Part shown: piece after piece, positions 11,048-23,634 of the stretch | Layout: the number at the start of each line of letters is the position of its first letter | Position numbering within the stretch: the first letter of the stretch is position 1 | Position numbers and translations under genes: made by a program | Assembly: GCA_964059195.1 (NCBI GenBank) | Contig: CAXKWD010000001.1 | Span: forward strand, 156,972,532 to 157,036,531 | Direction of reading: 5' to 3' | Length of the DNA stretch: 64,000 bases | Origin: Ectobius pallidus | Taxonomy: Eukaryota; Arthropoda; Insecta; Blattodea; Ectobiidae | Notes under the pieces: generated by a model | Databases searched by the model: none | Told to the model about the DNA's origin: nothing | The model's input: the letters and a program-made list of their open reading frames with translations, nothing else

Positions 11048-14000
11048 GCATTAAATAAACTCAAAATATGGACTTTCATGCAGCTATTTAGGCGTGATTG
11101 AAGCACTAATAGGTAGGCAATAGAGGCACACGCTGTGTATGAGCTAGCATCGAGCGTGTACGAAATCCGAACATTTAACAATTTACGATAATTCCGTCCG
11201 GAATAGTTGATACATCACAATGCTTAAAAAAAGACACGCGAGCCCCTAGAGTCTGAAGACTTTAGACAAATATGAAAGGAAAAGTTAAGGGAAAATATAC
11301 ATTCATGTATCTTTCGCATATTTTTCCCCCGCAGAGCTATCCCAGGATTATCTCTCTCTGAAGTATACCTCAGAAAAAAATGTTTTATTCGCCTGGGCAT
11401 CTGAGTAGTAGATACATACAAAATGATAATATTTCACAATCGAGACATAAATATTTCCTATAAATAACCTTCTAACACCTTTTAATACAAAAATTGAGGT
11501 GTTTTGTGAATTAAATTTATTACAGTATTAAAATAAAATAAAATATGCACTTACTTTAACCCTAGCTAATCCTGCTTTAGAATTCCATGTTACTAATCTG
11601 CAGTCTATTTTTGACCACAGGTCAGAATATTTAATATAAATAATTATAATTTCTTATGGCTTTAGATAAATATTATAAGTTACTTACATTTAAATTCAAA
11701 CAAACTTTGTAATGCACCCAGAGTTAATTATTAGGTTTAAACAAATAATTAATTCAATCCATTTAATATGCGATTTTATACTGTACAAAGGTATTTCTTG
11801 ATTTATTCAATTTCAAAGAAAACTGTTTGTTCCTCATACAAAAAACAACTGAATATTCCTTCTGAAACGAGTTATTTCTAATGTTTACACAATTTAGAAT
11901 TAATTATTGAAGTCTCATTTCTTATTGCAGCAAAAAATATATGGACCACATTTAACTTCAACTACTTCAGACCATAAATTTAAAAGTAATGATTTAGTAT
12001 AGCATTTTTAAAGATTAAATTTTATTGTAATCGAAAGTAAAATGTCCATGAAGAGCATACCTAGATTCCTGTTATGTTTCACATGAACCATACGTAAATA
12101 TTAAAACTGATTGTGATATGGGGTCAAAATGACCTCAGGTAACGTCGCGAGTCACACTGCACAGAGATGTTCTACTCTATTGCTTTAGATTAATATTGGA
12201 AATGAGATGATAGATTATTAAACATCATTGCCTCGTTAAGATGAGGCGAGGAGCGAGAATATCTCTTTCAAATATGATTTATATTATCACTGAGGTAAGA
12301 CTTGAAATATCCTAAGGATTCGTTTTCCCCTTAACCAGGAAAATAATAATTTATAGAATACTACTATATTGAGGGTTTGAGATGCTAAGTCGTGATGATT
12401 TTATTGACAATCAAACAATATAATTTACTCTAAGTAGTCTTATCGGAAACGTTAGACACGAGAGTCTATTCAATTGCATTACTTCTTTAGGGATACCAAA
12501 AGTGTTGATTTAGACATTTTTTTAAATTCGATTTTTGGATGTTAGTATAAAAAATCAAGCATACCTTGTGCAAAATCTATACCGTTTGGACACATGTACA
12601 GATGCTGCTGACACAATTTTTAAATTTCAGTGCACTTACAAATGTCAGTGCATGCAAACTAAATCGCCGTTTTCTCAGTTTCATTTTGTATGTTATTTTG
12701 CCACATTCAATATCTATCTTCTCTCACAAAAATAGAGATACGACTGTAAATTGTTTCATGATATACTTTATATTGTGTGCAATGTAACGTCTAACATTTT
12801 GTTGTAAAGGCTTAGTTCTTTTTTTTTAATATTTAATTTAATCATTGGTGAGTTCTTTAACTTTTCATTTTTGTGGGTAAAATATATTTTAGACAAAAAG
12901 TTCAAAAAATTTAAAAAAAAATCGTCATTAAATTTGTAAAGCAAGCATCAAAGAATCTTACATAAAAAAATTCAGTTTCATATTTTAATATCTGTCTGAG
13001 TAGATAGAATTCAATTTTGATTTTAACAAATAATTTAATTAATTAAAATCTCAAAAACAAATTTAGATACAGAAATGAAAATTTAAAATTTAATTTTGAT
13101 TTACAGTTTAATTAAGTGTACAAAGTTTAAAGTCTCTATGCCAAGTAGTTTAGAAAACCATTCTCAACACTTCGGTAATCCCTTAATCCAAGTTACATTG
13201 CTGGAAATTGTTTGAATTTTTCTTTTGTTGATATATTGTGGGCCTAATTAACATCACGGGAGCGCGTAGGACCACCAGCAAGGCGTTGCCATCGTCGGAC
13301 CTGTTGAATGATTGGTCTCAGTAGTAAGACTGCGGCACTTACCTGGCAAGCCATGGTAACCTCACAGAGCTATGGTTCCCGCAAAGGTCGCACACTAAAT
13401 ACACGAATTCTTAGCCGAGATCAGTGTCCATATTGCATTGTTTCAAATGAACGCATGCGCGGTAGAAGGGGTCTACCAACCCATGAGATCTCATTAATAA
13501 TAGTGCCCGGCCCACTCATTCATTTTGCGCTTTAGAAATTACTTACCATAGTATAGTCGCTGTATCAGTCATAGACATCAGACAATTTGAGAGACTAAAG
13601 TGTTAACAATTTGTTAGTAACCAATCCACCAGAGGCATGTTTCCTACAATATTATCGATATGGAATTATCACCTCGTTTGAAGATGTAGGTTTTCAATCA
13701 ATCAATCAATAATCGATTACGCATTGGCTTATATTCATAAAGTGATAGTTTATCATCTTTGCTACAAAATTGTTAGGAAATGCTGATAATCGTTTCCAAA
13801 AAAGCCTTAGGAAAAGTTATTCATTTGTGAGAAAAACTACCTCGATGCCGATCACAAGATTTGGTTAGAATGAACTACCGGTAGCCTATGTTTATTGTGC
13901 TTTAGAAGTTTATAAGGATGGGTCGTACCCTTTTGAGTCCCAAAGCGAGTGGTCGCTTCATCAAAACAACCCTCGTGCGTCCGGTGCAATTTGACGTAAT

Positions 14001-15953
14001 CAACCCTCGTGCGTCCCGTCTTTCTTTTATAACACGATCTAGTGAAAAGGAGCATGAATTCCGCCATATTTCTCTCTCCCTATGATGAAGAAACTCGTGA
14101 TTGGACATTAGAGGTGTGATGTCACATTACCAGAGCACCTAGAATTATGGGTAAACAGGTTCAAAACACGGCAAACCTCGCGGGAGATGTAATGTGGCAC
14201 ATTTACGAACCGGGAGTTCAAAATGCCCTACTAAATTAACATCACTGTTCACAACCTAACAGAACCTGTCACTAACACTAATATTACTGTTCCTAACTTA
14301 ACTGCCACTAAACTGCAATTTTGGGATGATTCAGAACGCCTTACTAAATTAATATCACTGTTCATAGCTCATAACAGAACCTGTCACCAACACTAATATC
14401 ACTAATATTGCCTGTATTCCATGGGACGCATTTTGGTCATTGCTCTAGAGAGACCCGGGACGCAAATTGTGGTCATTGGATCTGAGGATCTATGGACGCA
14501 AAAGTCCTAGTTTAGTGGTTTTGGGACGCAAAAGTCCAGACCCGATACTCCAAAAAATCGTTCGGTGCTAGACTGTTTAGTAAGATCCGTGTAGAATACG
14601 GAAAGTGCAAAACCAATTTAACAATAATTTTGTACCTAACTTAGTACAAAAGGCCAAAAAATAAATGGAAATTTATTTTATTAGAATATTGTGGTCACTC
14701 GAAATAAAGGTTCATTGTTCTCTGAATTCGAGTCGTGTGACCTTTTTAATAATTATTCTGAACCACTAGAAGTTTGAAGCTATACGTAGGAATATTTCAC
14801 TATTCTGCTTCCTCCGTTTGATCATCATTCCTAATTAAATGAATAAAAGTCTGAGAATTCACTTTTCTATCAGTGGCATTTCGGTAGGAGAGATTTTCGT
14901 TTTTGGTAATTTATACGGGACGGCAAGTGAAGATGAGAGCTCTGCTCCACACAAATCCGACGGCTGTACATTGTATCCCTATTCTACATTCCAGTAAACC
15001 AGGTTTTCACTATACGCATATGGTCATTGATAACTGTAATTAAATGTTATATTGCACTGGCCACATGATGACGACCTTACACATAGTTTTTCTTCAAGAG
15101 TATACAATAGCACAGTTATCTATAATCCGAAAATCAATAATGATTATGTACAGGACAGTTTAATAATGTCCTAATATTGCCAGCAATTGTACTCTTTGTG
15201 ATTTCTGAAGCGACGTATTTATTGTGAACAATGCCAACTACCTGTCCTTCCTATACAGTTCGAGATCTGTGTAGTTGTCGGCTCCCAACAAGGATCCGTT
15301 TCATTATACTGTAATAGTACTTGTGGCTGAGGACGTTAAGAAGCATGAGCTTATAGCCAATTAAGTTATTACTCACTGAGATCTAAGCGAATAAGTGAAA
15401 TGCTGTGATCAGGATTCTATGGAAAAAGATCATTATGTCCTGCAACACTGTACAGTACAAGCAGATCGTAATGTCCTCAGTTTCAGGAAACACTTGCCTC
15501 CTTCCAGCTTACAGTATAAAGAAGTCGATCTTCTTTTTGAGCCGACAATAATACTGGATGACTTCGCACAGTGGAATGAGAGGAAGTGGTCATCTATTGT
15601 CTGCAAGAAATTATTTTCCTCAGAAATAGCAAAGAGCAGAAATATCGGCAATATTAGAACACTGCAAAGTGACTACTCCAACACCTGTACATGGTCAGTA
15701 TAGATTACCGGATTAGGAAACAATGATAACGTATTTTCTTGTAGAAAAGCAATTGTATGGGTAAATGTCGTCCTAATATGGCCTCACTAATCACGCTTGA
15801 ATTGTATGTTTCCATCTAAATAACTGCAGATTTCTTATTTGTAGATCCACAAGAAATTATATTTTTATACAAGTACCTCAAAAATAACAAATCGCTTTGA
15901 AAAGAATATCCCTAAACAAACAGAAAAAAAAAAATATACTAAGGTGGAATAAT
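11048..15953. other. Long intergenic stretch without recognisable gene
   Basis: Mostly AT-rich DNA. The longest frame is 102 codons at 15395-15703 on the plus strand. It has no motif I recognise, no splice context and no start context that sets it apart from chance, so I do not call it a gene. A pair of direct repeats lies at 14217-14402. GGGACGCAAA-like words recur at 14422-14535. Confidence 0.4.
14217..14402. repeat. Pair of diverged direct repeats, period about 112 bp
   Basis: The block with CTACTAAATTAACATCACTG near 14230 recurs as TTACTAAATTAATATCACTG near 14341. Both are followed by AACAGAACCTGTCAC and AACACTAATAT. Confidence 0.7.
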
Positions 15954-16247
15954 TTTGAAGGCTGCCCAATTACTAATACTGCACTTATAAACTATTTTAT
16001 ATCTATACTTATATATGCTAGTGGATGCTCATAGCGAGCAAGTCAAGTAATCCAGTTAGTCGTCCACGTTAGGTATAGCTCTCATGTGAACCGTAGAGGA
16101 TGGAGAAAATAGTGCGCAGAAAATCAATGTGTATATCTGCCAGAAACAATTCGTCAATATGATGTTTTTCTTGTTAAGTAAATGTAGCCTACCCTGTGTT
16201 CACGCAGTTCAATGTAAATATTGTACAAATTATGGGCAGCCTTCAAA
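15954..16247. mobile_element. Probable short inverted-repeat element (about 294 bp)
   Basis: TTTGAAGGCTGCCCA at 15954-15968 is matched 15 of 15 by its inverse at 16233-16247. The interior is AT-rich and non-coding. No clear target duplication was found, so the exact ends and class are uncertain. Confidence 0.5.
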
Positions 16248-16365
16248 CCTATTAGGCCCTATTCTTAAAGTAATTCGCGTCCTTTCTTAGGGTAGCTATT
16301 TTTTGCTTTTTTAAGTTTAGTATTCTTTTGGTAATCATTAGTGCCATTTTTTACCATTGTTGTAA

Positions 16366-17350
16366 TCTCTATATATATAAAAGGCTTTGTCCTGACTGAC
16401 TGAATGAATGACTGACTGACTGATTGACTGAATGACAGGAATCAACGTACAGCCTAAACTATAACAGGTAGAGACTTGGAATTTTGACAGTACCTTCGTT
16501 TCATAATGTAGGTGCTCACTAAGAAAGGATTTTGAAAAATTCTGATTCTAAATGCCAAAAATTAAATGTTTTTGAAAATACTTAATCCCTTTTTACATAG
16601 AATTATCAATTCCAAATCACAGAATATATTGTTGCCAAATGGTATCAGGTGGGCTTGGAAAAAACAAATGAAATGCACTTTTGACAAATAAGAGAAGTTA
16701 TCAAAATAATTCATGTTATAAATAAATATTACAGAATGAAATCCACTAAAATAATGGAATCACATAACTTTCTCTACCCTGGACATAGAGAAAACAAAAC
16801 GAGGTATGGTAATGTGTATATTATTATATTATATGTTATAAATAAATATTACAGAATGAAATCCACTAAAATAATGGAATCACATAACTTTCTCTACCCT
16901 GGACATAGAGAAAACAAAACGAGGTATGGTAATGTGTATATTATTATATTATATCGCAGGTTTTTGGAGAGAAAAGTATGAAAGTGATAATGCTTTCTGT
17001 TTAATTTCATCCCCAAAACGGCTTTATGGTAACATAAGAGTGAGAAATTTCCCGCCTCGATATTACAATTTTATGTTACAGGAATTTCTGTTTCTTCTTA
17101 TTTAAACCTCTACCAGGCTTGCTGTGCACTGTACAAGCGATGGGATGGAAAATTCTAGATCCTCTATGAGCCATAAAAAACTATATCAAGCGTTTTCTGA
17201 GGGAATAGTTTGAGTGTAATAAGTCGTTCTTCCTATTTCAAATTATAAATGCCTATATAAGGACCTAGAATTTAAAATTGAAAATCCTTCATAAGCTAAT
17301 TTTCAATTACAAAATACAAAACCCGGGCGACGCTGGGTCTTTTAAGCTAG
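16366..17350 (+). mobile_element. Non-autonomous Helitron
   Basis: The element begins TCTCTATATATATAAAAGGC directly after an A, and ends with a GC-rich imperfect hairpin (ACCCGGGCGACGCTGGGT) followed by CTAG and then a host T. This 5'-TC, 3' hairpin plus CTRR layout and insertion between A and T define Helitrons. It shares its first 250 bases almost base for base with the copy at 49918-50510. No Rep or helicase coding is present. A 120-bp stretch inside is exactly duplicated. Confidence 0.85.
16713..16952. repeat. Perfect 120-bp tandem duplication inside the Helitron
   Basis: Two adjacent copies offset by exactly 120 bases, with no difference I can find. Because 120 is a multiple of three, the duplication produces a spurious repeated reading frame that is not a gene. 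Identity of the copies points to a recent event. Confidence 0.92.
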
Positions 17351-18054
17351 TAAATTATACATCTTTTCGTCTCAAAATTAAAAAAAAAAAAAACAAACAA
17401 ACAAACAAAAAAAAACTAACTGTCCATTACCATTTTTAGTCTCACCCTTTTCCACTTAGAAAGTACATCCATGCAAATTTAAACTACTGTAAATCGTTAA
17501 AAGTATTAGAGAATTTTGCGCTACATACCAGAAAGCACCAGGAAAATAGCAGAAATGAGAACCAGGAACCTTCCTTGGAATAAAGATGGCCGATAAGTAA
17601 GGTTGACAATCTTACCGTCTCCCCGTGTTGTCTAAAATTCCAAAAACTGCAATCTCCATAACCATTATGGGTCTCCAGAGCCTGTATGAAAGAAGCAAGA
17701 AAAAAGAAAGTTGTGGTAAGAGTATGAGAAAATAGTAGACATGATTCGTGTCCCACCACCGGTAGATGCATAAATAATTGTTATATGATTTCTTTCATTT
17801 CAAGTTATGCTGTTCAGTCAATCACATATACACAAACACACACCCACACACAGAAAGATTATTTTTCTCAAAACGACACAGGTCTCCTTGGAATTAAGAT
17901 CCCTCAAATCCTGTATAACGGGGCCCGCAGACAATCAAGCATTTTGCATAAAATAGGGGAGTACTTGCTTAATTATTCAATGGCAATAGACAATTCGTAA
18001 GCAAGCTAATGGAATATCATTATATATTTGCGGAATCCGAAGATGCTTTGCCGT
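17351..18054. other. Intergenic stretch without recognisable gene
   Basis: It contains A-rich tracts near 17380-17415 and a short CA-rich run near 17830-17850. No coding pattern. Confidence 0.45.
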
Positions 18055-18870
18055 ACTTACATGAACCCGCCATTCAACCCTATTTTGAGGTAACTCGCAT
18101 ATCCTACTTCCCTTAAATCTATTCTAACATTACCCTCCCACCTATGTCTAGGTCTTCCATGTGGTATCTTCCCTTCGAGTATCCCAGTAAATATTTTTTA
18201 GATGTCTTTCCTCCCCTATGCGCGCAACATGTCTAGCCCATTTCTTCCTCCGTTTAATTACCACGTATATTCGGTGAAGAGTACAGGTTATGCAGTTATT
18301 ACGCAGTTTTCTCCAATCCTTGTTTTCATCTCTCTTGGTCCTAATATTTTCCTAAGCACCTTGTTTTCGAACGCTCTGAGTTTATGTTCTTCCCGAAGGA
18401 TAAGGGACCGTGGATCACATCCATATAATACAACCGACAGAATAAATTGTCTTATACATTATTTTTAGATTTCTGGACAGAAGATGAGAAAATAAGAGTT
18501 TCTGAACTGAATAAAAACAGGCATTTCCTGATTTGATTCTACACTTAACTTCTACCTTAATATTATTTGTATTTGTAATTATTGTTCCCAGATATTTTAA
18601 TTTCTCCACTTGTTCGAATGTTTTACCGTCTATTCTAATATTTTGTAGCGTATAATTTTGATGTTTTATGACAACAAACTTAGTTTTTTTTTTTTCTGTA
18701 TCAATTTCCAATCCAACCTTCCTGCAGGTATCGAAAAGACTTTCTGCATTTCCTCTGATTGTGTTGGTGTCATCACCCAACAGACAATCACCATCTACAT
18801 AACCTAAAATCGGATTATTAAAATGGGGGATTGTACTGTATAACCATTTTGTTCCGATAACATTGAGAAA
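18055..18870 (-). pseudogene. Non-LTR retrotransposon (LINE) relic, reverse transcriptase C-terminal part
   Basis: The minus strand encodes, in order, a decayed catalytic block (GYVDGD where the family has YADD), GLEIDTEK, VEKLKYLGTIIT, SGNACFYSVQKLL and, after a frameshift near 18420, VVLYGC, LREEHKLRAFENKVLRKI and finally GRPRHRW and IDLREVGY near 18090. This order is that of a LINE family common in insects, covering the palm and thumb and the tail of the ORF. The broken catalytic motif, the frameshift and several stops show it is dead. It would have been the 3' end of a much longer element, so it is a 5'-truncated copy. Confidence 0.85.
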
Positions 18871-18900
18871 CTTAACACACGCCGGACGCACGCACATACT

Positions 18901-20920
18901 GCGAATTCGTCATTACAGATGTTTCAGCGAAATTTCCCGGCAGTTGTGTCCAGCCAGAAAAATAACGAGCTAAAGTATAAATTACTTATCACATACATGC
19001 GCAATATGGGCAATAATGGAAATTTCCTGCGCGACGCCATTCCTCATTGTGCTGAAATACCGAAATGTTTATAACTACAAAAACAGTGTTTTGTGACTTG
19101 AAGTTCTGGTCGATGTTTTTCTATTTAGGCCTATATTTTAGCAACATCATTAGGCTTATTTAATTGATTGGCAATAATTCATGTTTGTCTTTAAATGTGA
19201 ACCAATATCAGCCATAATGTAGTCGACACAAACTATCGATTGAACTGTTATCGTTCCAGCAATAAACAATAAACAAGAATCAGAGTCCTTAGTGGATAAT
19301 AATAATAATAATAATAATATGCACCCTCTTTTTGCAACAGAGGAAACCCAAGTCAAATTGCGAAGTAGGCACCTTCCGAATGAGAGCCAGCGACGTTCCT
19401 GTCTCGTCCAGCTTCTTTGGTTTGAGTTTATTGTGTGCATTTGACATGAGCATCATACATATCACAACAATATTATTAATCTTAGCTTTCCTTTTCTATA
19501 AATTCATAAAGGAAATAATTCGTGTCTTGCGGTATTGTGAAACTTGGTAATTAAATGTTTATTTATAAAGACATGAGTTTGGTAAAAAAATTTTACTTAA
19601 TTGTCTCTATAACTTAACTTTGCAAACTTTTCACGTATTTTCCACAATAGCTTAGATGACCAAGGAAAAACGAAAACGAACACGATTAAATTGCCACTAA
19701 TTCATTTTCAATGAAAAATGTCCATAGCTGTTTTATTACTTGTAGTTATAAATTTTGAAAATCAATGCTTTGAAAAATTATTTCATTAAAATTTCCCTTA
19801 ATATTTTAATAATAGAAACCAAATTCTAGGGGGTACAATACGTGCCCAAACAGTTCATAATTCAAAAATATAATTAAATAGTATGCTTCCTTATCCACAA
19901 CAGGCATGTTGAGAAAGAAATATAGATACACGAGTAAGACACGAACCTGTCCTCGGCAACAAACTGAAAATTGTCGTGTATAGGTATGCAATAAATCGCA
20001 GTTAAATTCGGTGTGCAAATAAGTTTGACATTTTATAAGGAAACGGCGTCAACTTGGGCATTACAACTGTCAAAAAAATGCAGAAAACAATTTTAATGTG
20101 CTACAACGAAATCGTTCTTCATGACTTCAAGGATGCTGCGGCGCCTCAAAGAAATATCCCAGGAAAAGTTATTCTGTACAAGCCATACATACAAAGAAGA
20201 ACTGCGTAAATAGTATATTTATTCATTGCTACTGGACACACCTGAATTAGGCCAGTGCTTCGAATATTTCGTTATCTCTGGTGCGATCCTTCTCGTACAA
20301 AGTATTAGAAGAATAATGGTTGAAATTACGCTGTCAAATGCCTCGAATAGCTGTTCACCTCTTTCTCTCAAGTGCCATTCTTTTTGTTCAAGGTTATTGG
20401 ACTCAGAAAATTGACGATTTGCGAATTACCGGTTTGGAAGGAAGTGACCATGGTCGCTTGATTTTTTAATGTCTGGAAGGGGTAAATAAATAAATACTGA
20501 GTAAAAACTGTTCATCTTAGGTATTATACTGTATTACTGTCTATTTTAATCATAATATTATATGTGCCTATTTATTTTTCTGCGAGGAATAATGGAAAAC
20601 TATCAACTGGGCTTAAGAATAGTCTAGAAAGTTACATTAAAAATAGGCTACTTTTGTAAGCATAAAATTACACACAGCTGAAATAAGAATCCTATGAATT
20701 AACCTAAAAAATGATGTTCCGGTTTCTAAAAAACGGGAAACGATCGATTCTTCCTTTCTAAAGGTTTCGTTATATTCCTCTATGCAAATTACTTTCCTGG
20801 TGGTTGAGCCCATATTATTGGAAGAAATGCACTTTCATAATTTACATACTTATAAAAATATACGCGTGTCACTAAAAGCTAAATCCCGAAAGGATTGAAT
20901 AAAATTATTATAAATTATAG
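18901..20920. other. Intergenic stretch without recognisable gene
   Basis: No coding pattern; a short (AAT)n run lies at 19299-19319. One TAGGCCTA palindrome is at 19126-19133. Confidence 0.45.
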
Positions 20921-21115
20921 TTGGTTGGTATATGGTTATTTAACGACGGGGATGTACTACAACTTAGGCCTGTGACCGTCGCCGGTGTGCCGGAATTTTG
21001 TCCCACAGGAGTTCTTTTACATGCTAGTAAATCTATTGACATGGGCCTGTCACATTTATGCACACATAAATGCCATCGACTTGGGCCGGGATCGAACCCG
21101 CAACCTTGGGCAATA
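20921..21115 (-). mobile_element. tRNA-derived SINE (family A)
   Basis: Read on the minus strand it opens with an RNA polymerase III B-box-like GGTTCGATCCCGG (plus-strand 21087-21099). It then has the body with GGCATTTATGTGTGC, GTAAAAGAACTCCTG and TTCCGGCACACCGGCGAC, and finishes with CGTTAAATAACCAT. The same tail block recurs at 44081-44150. SINEs of this plan are mobilised by LINE proteins. Confidence 0.7.
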
Positions 21116-21445
21116 AATTATAGTGATTCACTTAATTACATTTGGTGAGCTGGAAATAAACTCCCCCTTTGATCATTCAATACAGTAAAAATGAGTGGAA
21201 CTAATTTGTATGTTATTTGAGAAGACCTATTTATGATAGAAAAGCGTGTAAGGCAACAACGGATAGAAAAGCTTTAAAAGTTTACATCAGTAGTTATTGT
21301 AATTGTTATGTATTCTTATGCTTGGTCAGAGGCCTATTGCTGCAAAAACACAAAAAAATGTTAAGCAAGCAGGAGAAAGTGTGTGTTGTTAGCAACAAGA
21401 TAGGGTACCACTTCATTATCACAATGAAGATAATGAAAACAGGCA

Positions 21446-21740
21446 TTGTTTGAACATCTGCCTCACTGTTGGATTGGCCGTGCTACTGCTATTGACCTAC
21501 AATTTTGCAGTTGGCCACCCAATTCACCTGAACTTACCCCTTGTATTTTTTTCTGTGGGGGTAAGAGAAGGATCCTGTCTATGTATCGCCCATGCCACAA
21601 AATCTGCCAGAGCTACGACAGCGTATTGTTACTGCCATCGAATCCATAGATGTGAACATGCTAGCCTGTATATGGCGTGAATTGACTGTCACCTGTGACA
21701 TGTGTCGTGTAACATGGGGTTCCACATTAAATGTTCATGG
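21446..21740 (+). pseudogene. Tc1/mariner-type transposase C-terminal relic
   Basis: Pieces in different frames read CLPHCWIGRA, then SWPPNSPELTPCIFF (the WPP.SPDLTP.DFF block that carries one catalytic acidic residue in this superfamily), then YVPPMPQNLPELRQRI, ESIDVNMLACIWREL and CDMCRVTWGS. The order is that of the C-terminal third of a widespread insect mariner-like transposase. In the SPDLTP.DFF block the D is replaced (PELTPCIFF), and at least one frameshift lies near 21560. A dead remnant. Confidence 0.8.
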
Positions 21741-23261
21741 ATCTTTGTAATGTAAGTAAACTTTGAGAATTATTAAAAAAAAATACACTTGGCTGAATAT
21801 GATTGAGTGATCCTGGTAGTAAAAGGCTTGACCACTGATAGTGATACCATAAAAAAAGACATAGTACCAATTAAACATAATATGTTCTCCAAAATAAGTA
21901 AAAACGTATTAGGATTAGCAGAGGTGTAATCACTCCTCCTTTCAGAATTCATTACATAGCCACTGGCAAACTTGTTACTCATAATACAGTAATCAAATGC
22001 TATAAAAATTACCTTCACCAAAATATTAGTAAAAATACTTTCATTGCTATTGGTTGCAAACCTCACCACCAACAACTCAACGACAAAAACACAAAATAAT
22101 AAAAACTACTGCTATAAATTAAAAATAAACAATTACTAGTAAACTCATGCAAACCTTTCACGATTCACCGTTTTGATATATACTTAAGAAAAGTGGGCAT
22201 TTAGCTAATTAATTAAATACTATTATATAATAGTATACAGTCACATATAAAAACTGTCTCAATATGTATGATGAGTCATCGATTTTTAAAAATTTCAATG
22301 ATCATATTGATGAATAAAACTCAAAATTCACATGAGCATTGTATTTTACAGACAGAGACATACTGAAAGATACAATCTTAGAGCCAATAGAAATAACCTG
22401 ACCACCAACCCTCTGTAAATTGAGTAATCATCAACATTAGCTATTAGTTACATATGAAAATTATAGGGGAAATCTTTAATGCACTAACCATTTCCTATAT
22501 GTCAAGGGCTGTTAGGATTTAACATGGGCCATGAACCATGTAACATTACTTTTGTATAAGATGTAAGTACTTATATTTATTTCTATTAATTTTATTTAGT
22601 ATAGCTTCCTCTATGATAGCCATGATTTTCTAATTTTTGTATACCCAACTATGTATCAAACAATTTACATGTGCAATTATTACAAACAATTGAATATCTG
22701 CATACTGAAGAGACGAAGAGGGCTTTTAATTTTCTTTTTTTTTTAACTGCTGTGAAACATATACTTCTTCTGTACAAATAAAACTTTCGCAACTTAGTAT
22801 AATATTATCACATATGAAATTCTCATGTAAATTGGTTGTAAAAATGAAGAGAAAGTTGTTATCACATTTCGAATCACATCCCCAAAGATATATAACCCAA
22901 ATAAAATCTCATTAATTCACTCACGTAACTTACTTTATCCCAAACATTGGCAATACACCTTTCTCATTTCATATTCTGATATAGAATAAGGGACCGTATT
23001 GCAAAGAGCGGGTATTCAGATGTTTTAACCTGAAGGAGAGCTTTATTGTTCACAGGCAATACTAAGTTTCTACAAACAATGGTTGGCTTACAAGTATCCT
23101 TCAGATAATTTTTCCGAAAAAATGTTTCATATCAAAGTTTTAGCTATTAGTATAAGCAGCTCATGCACAAAAATTAAACAAAATCATTAAAGCAATTTTT
23201 AAAAAATCACAAAAAATTACATTTTCTTCATGTAACTGACTGACAGATCTGTCCTATATCC
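21741..23261. other. Intergenic stretch without recognisable gene
   Basis: No coding or repeat structure recognised. Confidence 0.4.
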
Positions 23262-23634
23262 CCAGTGTCGGGACAAAGGGCCTCCAATTGGAAGTTTCTG
23301 ATACCTATGTGAATTTTTTTTACACTTATTTTCCGAGAGAGGGCAGAAGGACAGGTGCTAAGCCCATCGCCTCACAACCCCCCCCCCCCAGGAAACTAAG
23401 GTATTACTTGGACATGAAAGGCCGGGAAATTTTTTCCAGAGGCTCTAATTTAGGCTTGGAGTTCTTTAAATTGCTGTAAATCTACGACACGGGCCCCCAA
23501 GCTTAAAGTCCCTCCCGGAGGACTCCGTGCCTGGATTTTTACGTCCGGAAGAATCCATCGACCACAGCTGGGTTTGATCCCGTGACCTGTGGATCTAGAG
23601 GCGGGCATGCTACCCCTAGACTACCGCGGCCGAC
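23262..23634 (-). mobile_element. tRNA-derived SINE (family B)
   Basis: On the minus strand it begins with a tRNA-like head: GGCCGCGGTAGTCTAGGGG (A-box region near 23630) and CACGGGATCAAACCC (B-box region, plus-strand 23570-23585). The body follows, with GGACGTAAAAATCCAGGC and GGAGTCCTCCGGGAGG. A run of 12 C on the plus strand is at 23378-23389. Confidence 0.7.

Noticed and set aside
13653..13660. DREF site (TATCGATA) marking another promoter
   Set aside because: No exon or start site nearby; about two chance occurrences are expected in the window.
15395..15703. 102-codon frame on the plus strand
   Set aside because: No motif recognised, no clear splice or promoter context, and a frame of similar extent exists on the other strand. 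It may be a decayed repeat; I cannot support a gene.
16736..16981. 81-codon frame with an internally repeated peptide
   Set aside because: It results from a 120-bp DNA duplication inside a Helitron; 120 is divisible by three. No domain and no other support.
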